Below, one piece after another: positions 15,580 to 24,232 of a stretch of DNA of 24,843 nucleotides. Source of the stretch: Deltaproteobacteria bacterium. GTDB taxonomy: Bacteria > Myxococcota_A > JAADFL01. The stretch lies in the NCBI GenBank assembly GCA_013152945.1, contig JAADFL010000088.1, positions 1 to 24,843 of the forward strand, written 5' to 3'. Numbering within the stretch: the first letter of the stretch is position 1; each line of letters starts with the position of its first letter. The notes under the pieces were generated by a model. It had not been told where the DNA came from. It saw only the letters and a list, made by a program, of their open reading frames with translations, and searched no databases. The translations under genes and the position numbers were made by a program.

Positions 15580-18057
15580 CTAAAATACGTGCCAGGTCAG
15601 GTAGGCCATGATGGTGATGGGCCTTCCCGCGGTAAAATGCCTGTCCGGCACGAGGCTCGGTGTTTCCTGGTTATTATGAAAGTTGGAAACATATGCGAAC
15701 TCGTCGTCCCGCCACTTTGTATCCAAGAGGTTGAATGCCTCCGCCGAAAGCTCCAAGTCACCCCATGTGAGGCCAAAGTCGGCGGATAACAAGAACACCG
15801 TGTTCGTCTCCTCACTGTAGGGAAGTGGCCTGGGACCGATGACATCTGCAATCAACCGCGCCGATATCGATAGTTCATGTCCCCACAAAACCGTCAAGTT
15901 CCTCTTCACACCCATACCGGCCCGGAAGGTGATGGGAACCGTGTACGGAAGCAGCTTGCCTGTTTCGTCCAGGACCGAGTAGGCATAGGAGCCACTAAGA
16001 AACGCGTACAGCCAATCAAGAGGCCTCAACTTGGCTGAAACAGTGGTTCCTGCCCTGCTGGTGGCTCCACTGTACAGGTATCGACCGGTAGCATGGTCGA
16101 AAACGAGGTCCTCTGCCACGTGGGTGAAGAATCCTGCCGCCGATACATCCAACCAGTCACCCAGTCTCCATCTCAAGCCCAGTTCTCCTGCATGAACTGT
16201 TACAAACGGTGTCCTTTCTCCTTGTGACAGGGCGATACCATATGGCGACCTGAACCCGTTTCCGTAACATAGGAAAACCGACAAACCATGCCCGGGTACA
16301 AATTCCAGCGTGGCCTTGGGGCCTATGTGAACCCCCTGGGCATCCCGCCGGTTTCCCTTGCCATAGTATTCCATGGGCTCGTTTACTATGTACGACAAGG
16401 TGTCGAATCGAACCCCGCCGCGAATCCGTAACCAACTTGAAGGTCTTGCCTCTGCATCCAGGTACAAGCCTATATCGGTCACCGCCAACTTGGCTTCTAT
16501 CTCATCCCAGTACGGTTCCTGGTCAACCGCCCTAAGTCTTTTCTGTGACTGATCGGCCCTGTCGTGCCTGAACCTGAAACCGGCTTCCAGCGCGTATGTT
16601 CCGCCTCGGAAACGAACCTCTTTTGCATAGGAACCATAGCCTCCAAGGGTTAGCCCTTCCTGGTACTGCTCGGTGAGATCGCCAAGGTGCCGGCCTCTTT
16701 CCTTTGGATTGTCTATCGGTCTGTACTCGAATATGAATCCCGTGAAATCATGTCTCAATCGAAGTTCCCTGTACCCTGCATGGAATGCCAGTTCGGCCCT
16801 GGAACCGTTCGACTCATGCTCCACGGCCGCCATTGCCTGGTGCCGCACAGATAATCCACCCTGGTGCGGATCATAGGTGTCATAAAAGCCCTGAATGCCG
16901 TTGTCATAGTCCTCTTCCTTTACAACACCGGCGGAGGCGAATCTTCCGGTGTATGATGTGGCAAGGAGTTTCAGGTTCGTACCGGGTGAAATCTTGAGCA
17001 CATATTGTCCAATCGCGGCAGCCCTGTTCCAAGACCTTGCCGGGCCGAATCCATCACCCCTTGCATACTCCGCCGCTGCAAAGGTCGCATCAGGCTCTCC
17101 TCTCGGTCCCCAGGCAATCAATGCCCTGGCCCTGCCGAAAGAGCCTCCTCCTGCTTTTGCGGTCAGGCCTCTATGCTTGAGACCCAGGTCGATCCATACC
17201 GAACCCGCAACAGCGAAATCGCCCTGCCTTGGATCGTATGCTCCCTCAATCACCCTCATGCTCGATATGACCTCGGGAATCAGGTAGTTCAGATCCGCAT
17301 AACCATGAGCATGGATGTTCGAGACCTCGTTTACAGGTATTCCTTCGACATTGATTTCCAGATCCTGGCCATGGACGGCATCGAAACCGCGCAGGAAGAT
17401 TCTCTGTGCCTTTCCGACTCCTCCGTGCTGGGCCACGTGCAGCCCCGGAGCCATTGCCAAGAGGCGGCCCGGGGACACAGTACCCGGATCCAATCGACCC
17501 GATACTTCTATTCTCCAGTCAGAAGCGGCTCTCGGCGGTCTCCGGCCCTTTACAACCTGGGTGAATTCTGCAATGGAATCACTATCTGAACCGGGTTTTG
17601 GTTTCCCGGTGTTACCGGCAGCTTCAGCCTTGCCGTACCCTATTGTTTTTTTCTTTCGCTGTTTTTTTCTTTCGCCTGTTTGTTTGTTGTCCCTGGGAAG
17701 CACGAAGGAGGATTCATACCTGACTACTGAACCGACCGGTATGCCCTTTACCATGGCAGGTTGGAATCTGAACCTGCGTGCCGCCTCGATCGCGGCCCTG
17801 TCAACGTCATCTCTTACAGATTCAATAACTATGGCCCTGCTTACTTTGCCTTCCTTGTCGACATGAAGTTCCAGGATCACTGTTCCTTCGACTTTGTCTT
17901 GAACCGCAGACCTGGGATATTCAGCTTTTACGAATTTTTTTAGTACCGGAGGGGTTGAATTCGAAACCGTCTTTGTTTCGCCCCGACCGACCGGCATTAG
18001 TAACACGAATAAAACTAGATTAATATTTAATGTTACCATGGATGTTTTCGGTAGCAC
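15580..18057 (-). CDS. TonB-dependent receptor with an N-terminal TonB C-terminal domain
   Basis: The 825-residue protein joins two parts normally encoded separately. After a signal segment (about 7-26), residues 45-120 match the TonB C-terminal domain (AEYPRSAVQDKVEGTVILEL, DKEGKV, RRFRFQPAMVKGIPV). A Lys/Arg-rich linker (125-160) follows, then a possible TonB-box-like FTQVVKG, the plug (about 181-295, with APGLHVAQHGG, RIFLRGFDAVHGQDLE and YDPRQGDFAVAG) and a long barrel ending in HVF. The plug wording resembles receptors I recall from myxobacteria that carry the same fusion (from memory, unverified). It should import a large or scarce ligand across the outer membrane, feeding the FecBCD-type importer encoded convergently. 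GTG 18057 or ATG 18039 may be the start; neither has a strong ribosome site. Confidence 0.87.
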   Translation of the reverse strand: MLPKTSMVTLNINLVLFVLLMPVGRGETKTVSNSTPPVLKKFVKAEYPRSAVQDKVEGTVILELHVDKEGKVSRAIVIESVRDDVDRAAIEAARRFRFQPAMVKGIPVGSVVRYESSFVLPRDNKQTGERKKQRKKKTIGYGKAEAAGNTGKPKPGSDSDSIAEFTQVVKGRRPPRAASDWRIEVSGRLDPGTVSPGRLLAMAPGLHVAQHGGVGKAQRIFLRGFDAVHGQDLEINVEGIPVNEVSNIHAHGYADLNYLIPEVISSMRVIEGAYDPRQGDFAVAGSVWIDLGLKHRGLTAKAGGGSFGRARALIAWGPRGEPDATFAAAEYARGDGFGPARSWNRAAAIGQYVLKISPGTNLKLLATSYTGRFASAGVVKEEDYDNGIQGFYDTYDPHQGGLSVRHQAMAAVEHESNGSRAELAFHAGYRELRLRHDFTGFIFEYRPIDNPKERGRHLGDLTEQYQEGLTLGGYGSYAKEVRFRGGTYALEAGFRFRHDRADQSQKRLRAVDQEPYWDEIEAKLAVTDIGLYLDAEARPSSWLRIRGGVRFDTLSYIVNEPMEYYGKGNRRDAQGVHIGPKATLEFVPGHGLSVFLCYGNGFRSPYGIALSQGERTPFVTVHAGELGLRWRLGDWLDVSAAGFFTHVAEDLVFDHATGRYLYSGATSRAGTTVSAKLRPLDWLYAFLSGSYAYSVLDETGKLLPYTVPITFRAGMGVKRNLTVLWGHELSISARLIADVIGPRPLPYSEETNTVFLLSADFGLTWGDLELSAEAFNLLDTKWRDDEFAYVSNFHNNQETPSLVPDRHFTAGRPITIMAYLTWHVF

Positions 18058-18119
18058 AATGATGAAATCTCGTCAATAGTTTTTTCTTTTTCCCGGTCTT
18101 CATGATATAGATTTGCACG

Positions 18120-19892
18120 ATGAAAGAAAAAAACAACAATGAATTTCGGATTAATACCTATGTATCCGGCAGGATAAACGGGTTTCGTGTAGTCATGCTC
18201 CTCCTGGTTGTTGCAGTGGGCGCCGGACCTGCTGTAAAGGGTTCCTTCATCTGGGATGACCATCATGTAATCGAACGCGGTGTGCTGATCAAGGACCTTT
18301 CAAACATTCCGGAATTGTTTAGTCACGATACAATGTACAACTCCGACAACGGACAGTACGAAGCCAGGCAGGGAATGGACACGTACAGGCCCCTGACCAT
18401 GACCACATTCGCCCTGGATTATCGCCTTTTCGGCCCGGGCCCGGAAGGTTTCCATATTACCAACCTGGCGCTGCACGCGATATGTACAATACTTGTTTAT
18501 TTTTTATGTCTGGCATTATTGGGTGAAAATAAACAAACCCCTGCCCTGCTTGCAGCGACCTGGTTCGGCCTTCAACCATGGTCGGCGGAGGCATACGCAT
18601 GGATCAATGGAAGATCCGATCCTCTGGCTACCGCCTTCAGCCTGGCGGCCGTCCTGCTATTTATCAAGCACATCGACGGCCGAAAACAATGGTACAAGTC
18701 AGCCTCCTTATGCCTGTCAATCGTATTTTTTATAATGGCATGCCTGTCAAAGGAAATAGCCATCTTACTTCCGATCATCCTGACGCTGTTCGCATTTATT
18801 CGGAACGAATCCGGAAACAGGAACACTTTGTCCGGATTTCGACTTTCCATGACAAGACTACGCCCCCTGGCGCCCTTGTTCATCTTATATTCAGGCGCTG
18901 CGGCATTCTATCTTTCAATGAGAACCATGGCCCTTTCAGGGAGCTTGAAAGTAGTGGAGGATTATTCCCGGCTTGTCGAGGCGATAACCAATCTCGGGCT
19001 GCTGACCTTCGATGGTATGCGGCAGGCCGTCATGCCCTCGAACGTACACCTGAGGTTCCTGTACGAGGATTATTACCATGTTGACTTGTGGTGGAAGATC
19101 CTTGCCCTGGTCCTGCTGTTCTCATTATCTCTTTTCCTGCTGGCCCTGCTGTTCCCGGTGGGCGGCAGGCCCGGGAGCACGGGACAGCCCATTGGGACAG
19201 TTTCCGGAACCGTGCGGGAAAACCGGGTATCACACCGTGCCCTGTCGGGCCTTTCGGGATTGTGGTTCATCCTGTTTCTGGCGCCTGCCTGCCTGATTAC
19301 ACCGGCTCCCAATTACTATGGTTTCGGAAGGTACCTGTACATGCCGCTCGCAGGTATTGCGCCCTTGATAGGGTTGGCAAGTGAACTTGTTTTGGCAAAG
19401 CTGGCCGGCCGCAGGGGACTGTCAATAGCGGCAGGCATTGGAGCGACGATCTACCTTGTTGCAATGGGAAGCCAACTCGAATTCTTTATTTCCGACCTGA
19501 AGGATGACAAGAGCCTGGCATTGTCAACCATCGAGCAGGATCCGAAAACGAGCCATGGTTACGCCGCACTCGCAAGACTCCTTGCCCTGAAAGGGAAGAT
19601 GAAAAAAGCACGAGCCGTTGTAATCGATGCAATGGGCAAACTCGACAAGAGGCCCCTTTCGATGTACATGCTTGGACGCTCCCTGCTCCAGGCCGGGCTT
19701 ACATCCGAGGTATCGATGGTGACCGAGAAAGGCTTGAAAGATTACCCCGATTTCAGCGGGTTCTATTGCCTCAAGGCCGCACTCACCGGACTGACCAAGC
19801 CGAAAGTAACACTTGAACTGCTTGAAAGAGGGTTGGCGCTCGATCCGGAAAACAGGGACTGTAAAAACCTGCTCTACAACATGCCAAGGTGA
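18120..19892 (+). CDS. TMTC-like membrane glycosyltransferase with C-terminal TPR-like repeats
   Basis: The 590-residue polytopic protein resembles bacterial relatives of the TMTC/PMT-type (GT-C fold) O-glycosyltransferases. The first luminal or periplasmic loop has the acidic pair W45-D46-D47, followed by YRPLTMTTFALDYRLFG (89-105) and an HITNLALHAI segment; FGLQPWSAEAYAWINGRSDP follows. Roughly nine to eleven hydrophobic helices precede a soluble tail from about 455 with helix-pair repeats (GYAALARLLALKGKMKKAR, FYCLKAALTGL, LLERGLALDPENRD) like TPRs. It probably transfers a sugar from a lipid-linked donor to an exported protein. Its start is 62 bases from the divergent receptor, with no clear ribosome site. 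Donor, acceptor and biological role are unknown. Confidence 0.78.
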   Translation: MKEKNNNEFRINTYVSGRINGFRVVMLLLVVAVGAGPAVKGSFIWDDHHVIERGVLIKDLSNIPELFSHDTMYNSDNGQYEARQGMDTYRPLTMTTFALDYRLFGPGPEGFHITNLALHAICTILVYFLCLALLGENKQTPALLAATWFGLQPWSAEAYAWINGRSDPLATAFSLAAVLLFIKHIDGRKQWYKSASLCLSIVFFIMACLSKEIAILLPIILTLFAFIRNESGNRNTLSGFRLSMTRLRPLAPLFILYSGAAAFYLSMRTMALSGSLKVVEDYSRLVEAITNLGLLTFDGMRQAVMPSNVHLRFLYEDYYHVDLWWKILALVLLFSLSLFLLALLFPVGGRPGSTGQPIGTVSGTVRENRVSHRALSGLSGLWFILFLAPACLITPAPNYYGFGRYLYMPLAGIAPLIGLASELVLAKLAGRRGLSIAAGIGATIYLVAMGSQLEFFISDLKDDKSLALSTIEQDPKTSHGYAALARLLALKGKMKKARAVVIDAMGKLDKRPLSMYMLGRSLLQAGLTSEVSMVTEKGLKDYPDFSGFYCLKAALTGLTKPKVTLELLERGLALDPENRDCKNLLYNMPR

Positions 19893-19971
19893 CATATGGA
19901 GCCATCGCCGGCGGTTTTTCATATTTCTGATTGGAACCGGGAATTATTCATGGTTGCCACCTGCAACAGCG

Positions 19972-20436
19972 CTAAGGATTCAGGGCCGAATATGCCAGGA
20001 AAACAACTGATCCGGCGTACAGCCCGGCCATCCAATCGTCCGCCATTACACCAAGGCCGCCATTGACTTTTTTATCAATCAGGCCGCATGGAAAGGGCTT
20101 GGTTATGTCAAAAAATCTGAAAACGAGAAAAGCCGCAATCCAGGCCGGCAAAGAGGCAGGCACCAGGGACAGGGCGAGCAACATCCCTGACACTTCATCG
20201 ATTACAATCTCACCGGAGTCATGGTTATTGAAAAGCTTGTCTGCTCTTGATGACGCCCAAAGTCCCACCAGCGTAACTACAGCCGTGCAAGCCAAAAGCC
20301 ATTTCATGTGACCGATGAGAGGCAGTGCCAGAAGCATTGCCACAAGCGCCCCTGCCGTACCGGAAGCCACGGGTACAAAACCCACGCCGAAAAATGTTGA
20401 AAGCGTTAATGCAAGCCGGTCCAAAAGTCTTTTCAA
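19972..20436 (-). CDS. pgpA: phosphatidylglycerophosphatase A
   Basis: The 154-residue membrane protein matches PgpA in size and motifs: FFGVGFVPVASGTAGAL near the start, the acidic SGEIVIDEVSGMLLAL, FRFFDITKPFPCGLID, and the closing GGLGVMADDWMAGLYAG. It removes the phosphate from phosphatidylglycerophosphate to give phosphatidylglycerol at the inner membrane. It uses a TTG start nine bases after the stop of the MMPL transporter gene, with only a weak AGAAG upstream, so translation is probably coupled. The context with a CDP-alcohol phosphatidyltransferase and a lipid-type transporter fits a phospholipid operon. It is convergent with the glycosyltransferase gene, and no strong terminator was seen in the 79-base gap. 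Confidence 0.92.
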   Translation of the reverse strand: MKRLLDRLALTLSTFFGVGFVPVASGTAGALVAMLLALPLIGHMKWLLACTAVVTLVGLWASSRADKLFNNHDSGEIVIDEVSGMLLALSLVPASLPAWIAAFLVFRFFDITKPFPCGLIDKKVNGGLGVMADDWMAGLYAGSVVFLAYSALNP

Positions 20437-20445
20437 AATTATCTT

Positions 20446-22872
20446 CTAAATCCTCTTGTTCCTCTTTTCCAGCCACAACAACAATGCCGGGAGCGGACCC
20501 ATCGTTGCAAGAAATGTGATGGTCAAACCGATTACCGCCAGTTCCCCCATGGATCGAAGTCCCGGGTGGTCTGCAAAGAGTAAGCCGAAGAAGCCCAGTA
20601 TGGTAGTAAAGAGGGACATTGTAACGGCTCCTCCGGTTGCACGAAGAGCAACGCCCAGCCCGCCTGGTCCCTCGCGGGAATAACGATGCACCAGGTGTAC
20701 GCCGCTGTCCACGCCCATTCCCAGCATGGCTGGAATTATCAGCATGTTGTAAAAAGATATCTTTGTGTCGTCCAGCACGAGGATCGCGCTGGTAGTACAT
20801 AGTGCCAACAACAAAGGCAGGGAGGCCAAACCGGCTTTTTTAAAATTCCTGAAATCGGCCAATAAGAAAAAGCTGATGAGCAGAAGAGCCATTAAGAGGA
20901 CCTTTACACCGTCTGTCTTTATCAAGTGAAACATGTCTGCAAACACCTGGGCTTGGCTCAACGGACCGAGATCTCCCGGTCCGGTCCTTATCCTGGCCAG
21001 TTCATTGCTGAATTTCATGTCGTTCCTTGCATCCCAAAGCTCGACCGAAGGATAGATGAAAGTGAGAAAGTATTTGCCGGCCGTAAACCTGTCCAGTATT
21101 TGTTTCGGTAGGTCATCGAGGGTGAAGGGTTGCACATTCGTAAGTTTTTTCAACCTTTCGGCAGCCGTCCGAACGTCCTTGGAAAGGGATGAAACAGGCT
21201 CTTCTTCGAAAAAGTCGCTGATTTCCTCTATTATTTCCAGTCGCTTGCCCTGATGGGCCGGTAAAAAATCTGAAATGCCCACACAACTTTTAAAGGAGCT
21301 TTTTTCCCCGGATGATTTGTGTACAAGTTCACATGCATCCAGGACCCTTCTGGCGCCATCCAGTGTGACCGAGCTGATGACTGCGGGCATGATCGATAAT
21401 TTGAGAACACTCATGTAATCATGCTGCAACATGATCGGAGCCCGGTTTTGGCTGCGAAGTTTCCTGAAGTCATACTGAAACCGCAAATTCGGAACCGACC
21501 AAAGCCCTATGATCCCAAGCAAGGCTGATGCAAGCAACCAGAACCGCCCTGCCCTTCTAGTGTTTCCCACGAATCTGGCTGCAGAAGCTTCGTCGACTAC
21601 GGGTCTTTTCCTGGCCAGGAAGCCGGGACGGACTTTTTCTCCGATGATAAGCATGGGGGGCAACATGATTGCAAAAGAGAAGAAACAGATGAGAACACCG
21701 AGTCCGGCCAATGTTCCGAATTCGGAGAACCCCTTGAAGTCGGCCACGGAGATAGCAAAAAAGGCGGCAGCCGTGGTGATTGCCCCTGTAAAACCGGATC
21801 TGCCTGCATTACTCAGCGAAATATTGATGGCTCTGATTAGATTTGCTCCTTTTCTTCTTTCTTCGTCGTACCTGGCCAGCAGGTGTATGCCGAAATCTAT
21901 ACCCAGACCGAACAATATGGGGCCGATGAACCCGGAAACCGTATTCAGCCTTCCGAAAAGAAGAAAACTCAATCCAAGTGTAAGAGAGATACCGACAATC
22001 AGGGGAACGATGACGTACAGTATCGCTGCAAACCTTGAAAAATACATCACCACCGCCGCCAATATGGCGAGGGAGGACACCAGCGTGACTTTCTTCAAGT
22101 CCCTCATCAATGCACCGTGTTCGTCAAGCCTTGTCTTGTAACTTCCTCCTATTCTGAAACGAACAGCCGGATAGTCCGCCTTCACAATACCGATGACATG
22201 ATTTATGGAACCAAGGAGCTTTGCATCATAACCGAGGTCGGTTGAAGATTTTTTGGGAGTGACAAGCACCACCTGTTTAAGGCCGTCTTTCGAAGCCAAG
22301 TATTGCCGCCCGAGGAGGTCCTTGGCCTTGCCGTATGCCTTGTTGATATCTTTATCGAGACCGCTTGCGTCTCCTTGCTTACCGTTTCCCTCATCTTCAT
22401 CCTCGAGGTCGACGTACAATGGATTGGAAGCGAGAATCTTTTTTCTCTTCGCGTTTTCGAGACGGTCGAGTATATGTAATAGCTTTTTCTCATCAAGAAA
22501 GAGCAAGGCCCTTTTTTCGAAGAATTCCTTCGGCAACTTGTACTCGACTCTCTTGATCTCCTTTAACGCACGTAAATGAGTTACAAGTGTTGTACAGGCC
22601 CTGGTGATAATGTTCTTGTTTTTCCCATCAGCCAGAATGACCAGGGAGTCGACGTTTCCAAGGATCTTCATGCCCTGGTGAAAGTTTCTTACGCTCGGCG
22701 TGTTTTCGGGAAGCAAGGCGGCCATGTCCGCTTCCAGGTGCAAGCCAAGGGCCATGTACGACGAAATAAGAGTAACAAGGAATGCCGACACCAACACCAG
22801 GTAAGGCCTGCCTGCCAAGTGCCCGACCAGTTTCGCGACCAATTTGTTTTGTTTTATGGAATAATTGCCCAA
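20446..22872 (-). CDS. MMPL/RND-family transporter, probable lipid exporter
   Basis: The 808-residue protein has two RND half-repeats. Each has a hydrophobic helix, a large periplasmic loop and a five-helix bundle. The half-repeats carry the paired MMPL motifs GLGIDFGIHLLARY and GMGVDSGVHLVHRY, and the N-terminus holds the usual LEADMAALLPENTPSVRNF after the first helix. Size and layout fit the HpnN/MMPL group that moves lipids or hydrophobic compounds out of the inner membrane. The start is a TTG at 22872 with AGGA about nine bases upstream. It sits between a CDP-alcohol phosphatidyltransferase gene (46-base gap) and pgpA (9-base gap), suggesting its cargo is a phospholipid or related lipid (inference). 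No outer-membrane or adaptor partner is encoded here. Confidence 0.88.
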   Translation of the reverse strand: MGNYSIKQNKLVAKLVGHLAGRPYLVLVSAFLVTLISSYMALGLHLEADMAALLPENTPSVRNFHQGMKILGNVDSLVILADGKNKNIITRACTTLVTHLRALKEIKRVEYKLPKEFFEKRALLFLDEKKLLHILDRLENAKRKKILASNPLYVDLEDEDEGNGKQGDASGLDKDINKAYGKAKDLLGRQYLASKDGLKQVVLVTPKKSSTDLGYDAKLLGSINHVIGIVKADYPAVRFRIGGSYKTRLDEHGALMRDLKKVTLVSSLAILAAVVMYFSRFAAILYVIVPLIVGISLTLGLSFLLFGRLNTVSGFIGPILFGLGIDFGIHLLARYDEERRKGANLIRAINISLSNAGRSGFTGAITTAAAFFAISVADFKGFSEFGTLAGLGVLICFFSFAIMLPPMLIIGEKVRPGFLARKRPVVDEASAARFVGNTRRAGRFWLLASALLGIIGLWSVPNLRFQYDFRKLRSQNRAPIMLQHDYMSVLKLSIMPAVISSVTLDGARRVLDACELVHKSSGEKSSFKSCVGISDFLPAHQGKRLEIIEEISDFFEEEPVSSLSKDVRTAAERLKKLTNVQPFTLDDLPKQILDRFTAGKYFLTFIYPSVELWDARNDMKFSNELARIRTGPGDLGPLSQAQVFADMFHLIKTDGVKVLLMALLLISFFLLADFRNFKKAGLASLPLLLALCTTSAILVLDDTKISFYNMLIIPAMLGMGVDSGVHLVHRYSREGPGGLGVALRATGGAVTMSLFTTILGFFGLLFADHPGLRSMGELAVIGLTITFLATMGPLPALLLWLEKRNKRI

Positions 22873-22918
22873 TCGCTTGTTTCCTGCCTGCTGGAAGCCT
22901 TGAAAAGCAGCCGGCAGG

Positions 22919-23767
22919 CTATTTCAAGGTCTTGGCTCCGCCCTGTCCGTGAAGTTTCGAAGATTGGAAGTCAACCACGTTGGAAGTCTTTTTTAATTCG
23001 CGAAACCTCAATTCACGATAGATGGCGACACCTCTAATGACAGCAGTAACAGACCCGAAAATGGCAATGACACCAATGCCGCCTACCGTCAAGTAGTGAA
23101 CCGGATGGGATACGCCTGTTTCCACGAACAGCGAAACCATCGGGCTTAGTGCGCTCGTAATTCCGATGAAAAAAATCCGTTCACCCCTTTGCATTCCGCC
23201 TACCTTGCATTCCACGTTGAGGCTTTCTCCCCTGGCCCTTGTATAACTGACCATGTAGGTTGCAGCCAGGGCCACCATTACCAGGGCCATTACCCACGTG
23301 TTCCTGTAATAGACTGCAAGGCCGCCGAAAGTAGCAAGGTCGGCCAGCCTATCAAGTGTTGAATCAAGGAATGCTCCCTCGGTCGTTGTTCTGCCCACAG
23401 CCCTTGCAACCAGCCCGTCAATGATGTCGAATGAGCCGCCGATGATTATCAACCAACCGCCCAATCCCATGTGACCTGTCGCAAATGCAGGCGCGGAAGC
23501 CAGAGCAAAAAACAATCCCACCCATGTTATGGTGTCCGGACTGACATTCCATCGAACAGCCAGTTTCTCAATCGGACTGACAAGCCAGTACCAATACTCT
23601 ATCAGGAGCCTTGTTACGAACCAGGTGTCGACTCTTGCCGCCTTGCTGTTTTTCGGATAACCCCTGAATGCAACCAGGATGGAAAAAAACATCAATGTAA
23701 CAGCAGCAATCAGGGGTAATGCGACCATCGGACCTATTGATAGCCAGAATTCCAATCGACTATACAC
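22919..23767 (-). CDS. CDP-alcohol phosphatidyltransferase family protein
   Basis: The 282-residue polytopic protein carries the complete family signature D114-x2-D117-G118-x2-A121-R122-x8-G131-x3-D135-x3-D139 (in SFDIIDGLVARA and GAFLDSTLDR). This catalytic motif uses Mg to join a CDP-diacylglycerol or CDP-alcohol with an acceptor alcohol. About six hydrophobic helices are visible, and the C-terminus is basic. PgsA-like, inositol-phosphate or related activity cannot be separated by sequence alone, although pgpA in the same operon favours glycerophosphate chemistry. GTG 23767 is chosen because GGAGG stands seven bases before it; an upstream TTG would add 17 residues. The start overlaps the end of an upstream MMPL-like fragment by 8 bases. 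Confidence 0.88.
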   Translation of the reverse strand: MYSRLEFWLSIGPMVALPLIAAVTLMFFSILVAFRGYPKNSKAARVDTWFVTRLLIEYWYWLVSPIEKLAVRWNVSPDTITWVGLFFALASAPAFATGHMGLGGWLIIIGGSFDIIDGLVARAVGRTTTEGAFLDSTLDRLADLATFGGLAVYYRNTWVMALVMVALAATYMVSYTRARGESLNVECKVGGMQRGERIFFIGITSALSPMVSLFVETGVSHPVHYLTVGGIGVIAIFGSVTAVIRGVAIYRELRFRELKKTSNVVDFQSSKLHGQGGAKTLK

Positions 23768-24002
23768 TCCACCACCTCCGGCAACCCCACGTGCACAAAA
23801 TATAATACATAACAACAATTGTGTTCAAGGCCCGAAACAAATGCGGATTTTTGGCTCCAATGCTGTTTTCTTTTTCTATTTTGAGGATATCGGTTTGAAC
23901 CCGAAAGTTTTTCATGGAATAGACCATGAAAGCTATTGAAAGCACTGAAACAATTATAATGGGCACCCTGAAGCGCACGACGATATCAGCCAGGATCTTC
24001 AT
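23760..24002 (-). pseudogene. remnant N-terminus of an MMPL/RND transporter
   Basis: This 80-codon frame has a good ribosome site (GAGGTG six bases before the ATG). It opens like an MMPL transporter: ADIVVRFRVPIIIVSVLSIA as first helix, then NFRVQTDILK, where intact homologs continue into a LLPxxxP-like loop. Here the match is lost after about residue 42 and the frame ends after 38 unrelated residues at TAG. It overlaps the start of the CDP-alcohol phosphatidyltransferase gene by 8 bases, so it may still serve as a translated leader that couples translation. A functional small membrane protein is possible but less likely. It sits just after a truncated TetR gene, the usual partner of such transporters. 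Confidence 0.7.
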
Positions 24003-24040
24003 TTTTCACACCTCGTGGTTACCACAACTGTATTGAAATG

Positions 24041-24059
24041 AATGACCCGTTTGGTCATT
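24041..24059. promoter_or_regulatory. perfect 19-base palindrome, TetR-type operator candidate
   Basis: AATGACC and GGTCATT are exact inverted arms around a five-base centre (CGTTT). Another GGTCA half-site follows at 24061-24065. The site lies between the truncated TetR gene and the MMPL fragment, about 40 bases upstream of the fragment's ATG. Its layout matches the imperfect palindrome upstream of the TetR fragment (24233-24262), so the same regulator may have recognised both. Confidence 0.65.
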
Positions 24060-24093
24060 TGGTCACCTGTCGCATCAACATATCCAACCAGAA

Positions 24094-24222
24094 TCAAAGC
24101 CTTATTCCTTTGCCGAACCCTGCCTGTGCCGTAATATCAGAGATGGATGTTTTCTTGAGGCTGTACTTGGCAAAGAGACTCTCGGCTGCTTCAAGTATCT
24201 TTTCGCCTTTGTCCTTGGCCAT
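24094..24222 (-). pseudogene. truncated TetR-family regulator (DNA-binding head only)
   Basis: This 42-residue frame begins at an ATG with GGAGG upstream. It reads as a TetR N-terminal HTH: MAKDKGEKILEAAESLF, then KKTSISDITAQAGFGKG, the classic helix-3 segment usually followed by TLYLYF. It stops three codons after GKG (GIRL then TGA). Only 91 bases separate its stop from the next start, so the 130 or more residues of ligand-binding domain are missing; this is a deletion rather than a single frameshift. A frame open from the next register up to the MMPL fragment overlaps its ATG but does not look TetR-like. The fragment cannot dimerise as TetR proteins do, so it is probably inactive. Confidence 0.85.
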
Positions 24223-24232
24223 TGCAACCTCC

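Noticed and set aside
24002-24110. Open frame continuing from the TetR fragment in another register to the MMPL fragment
   Set aside because: It overlaps the next ATG, but its residues do not resemble a TetR ligand-binding domain and it is far too short for a simple frameshift explanation.
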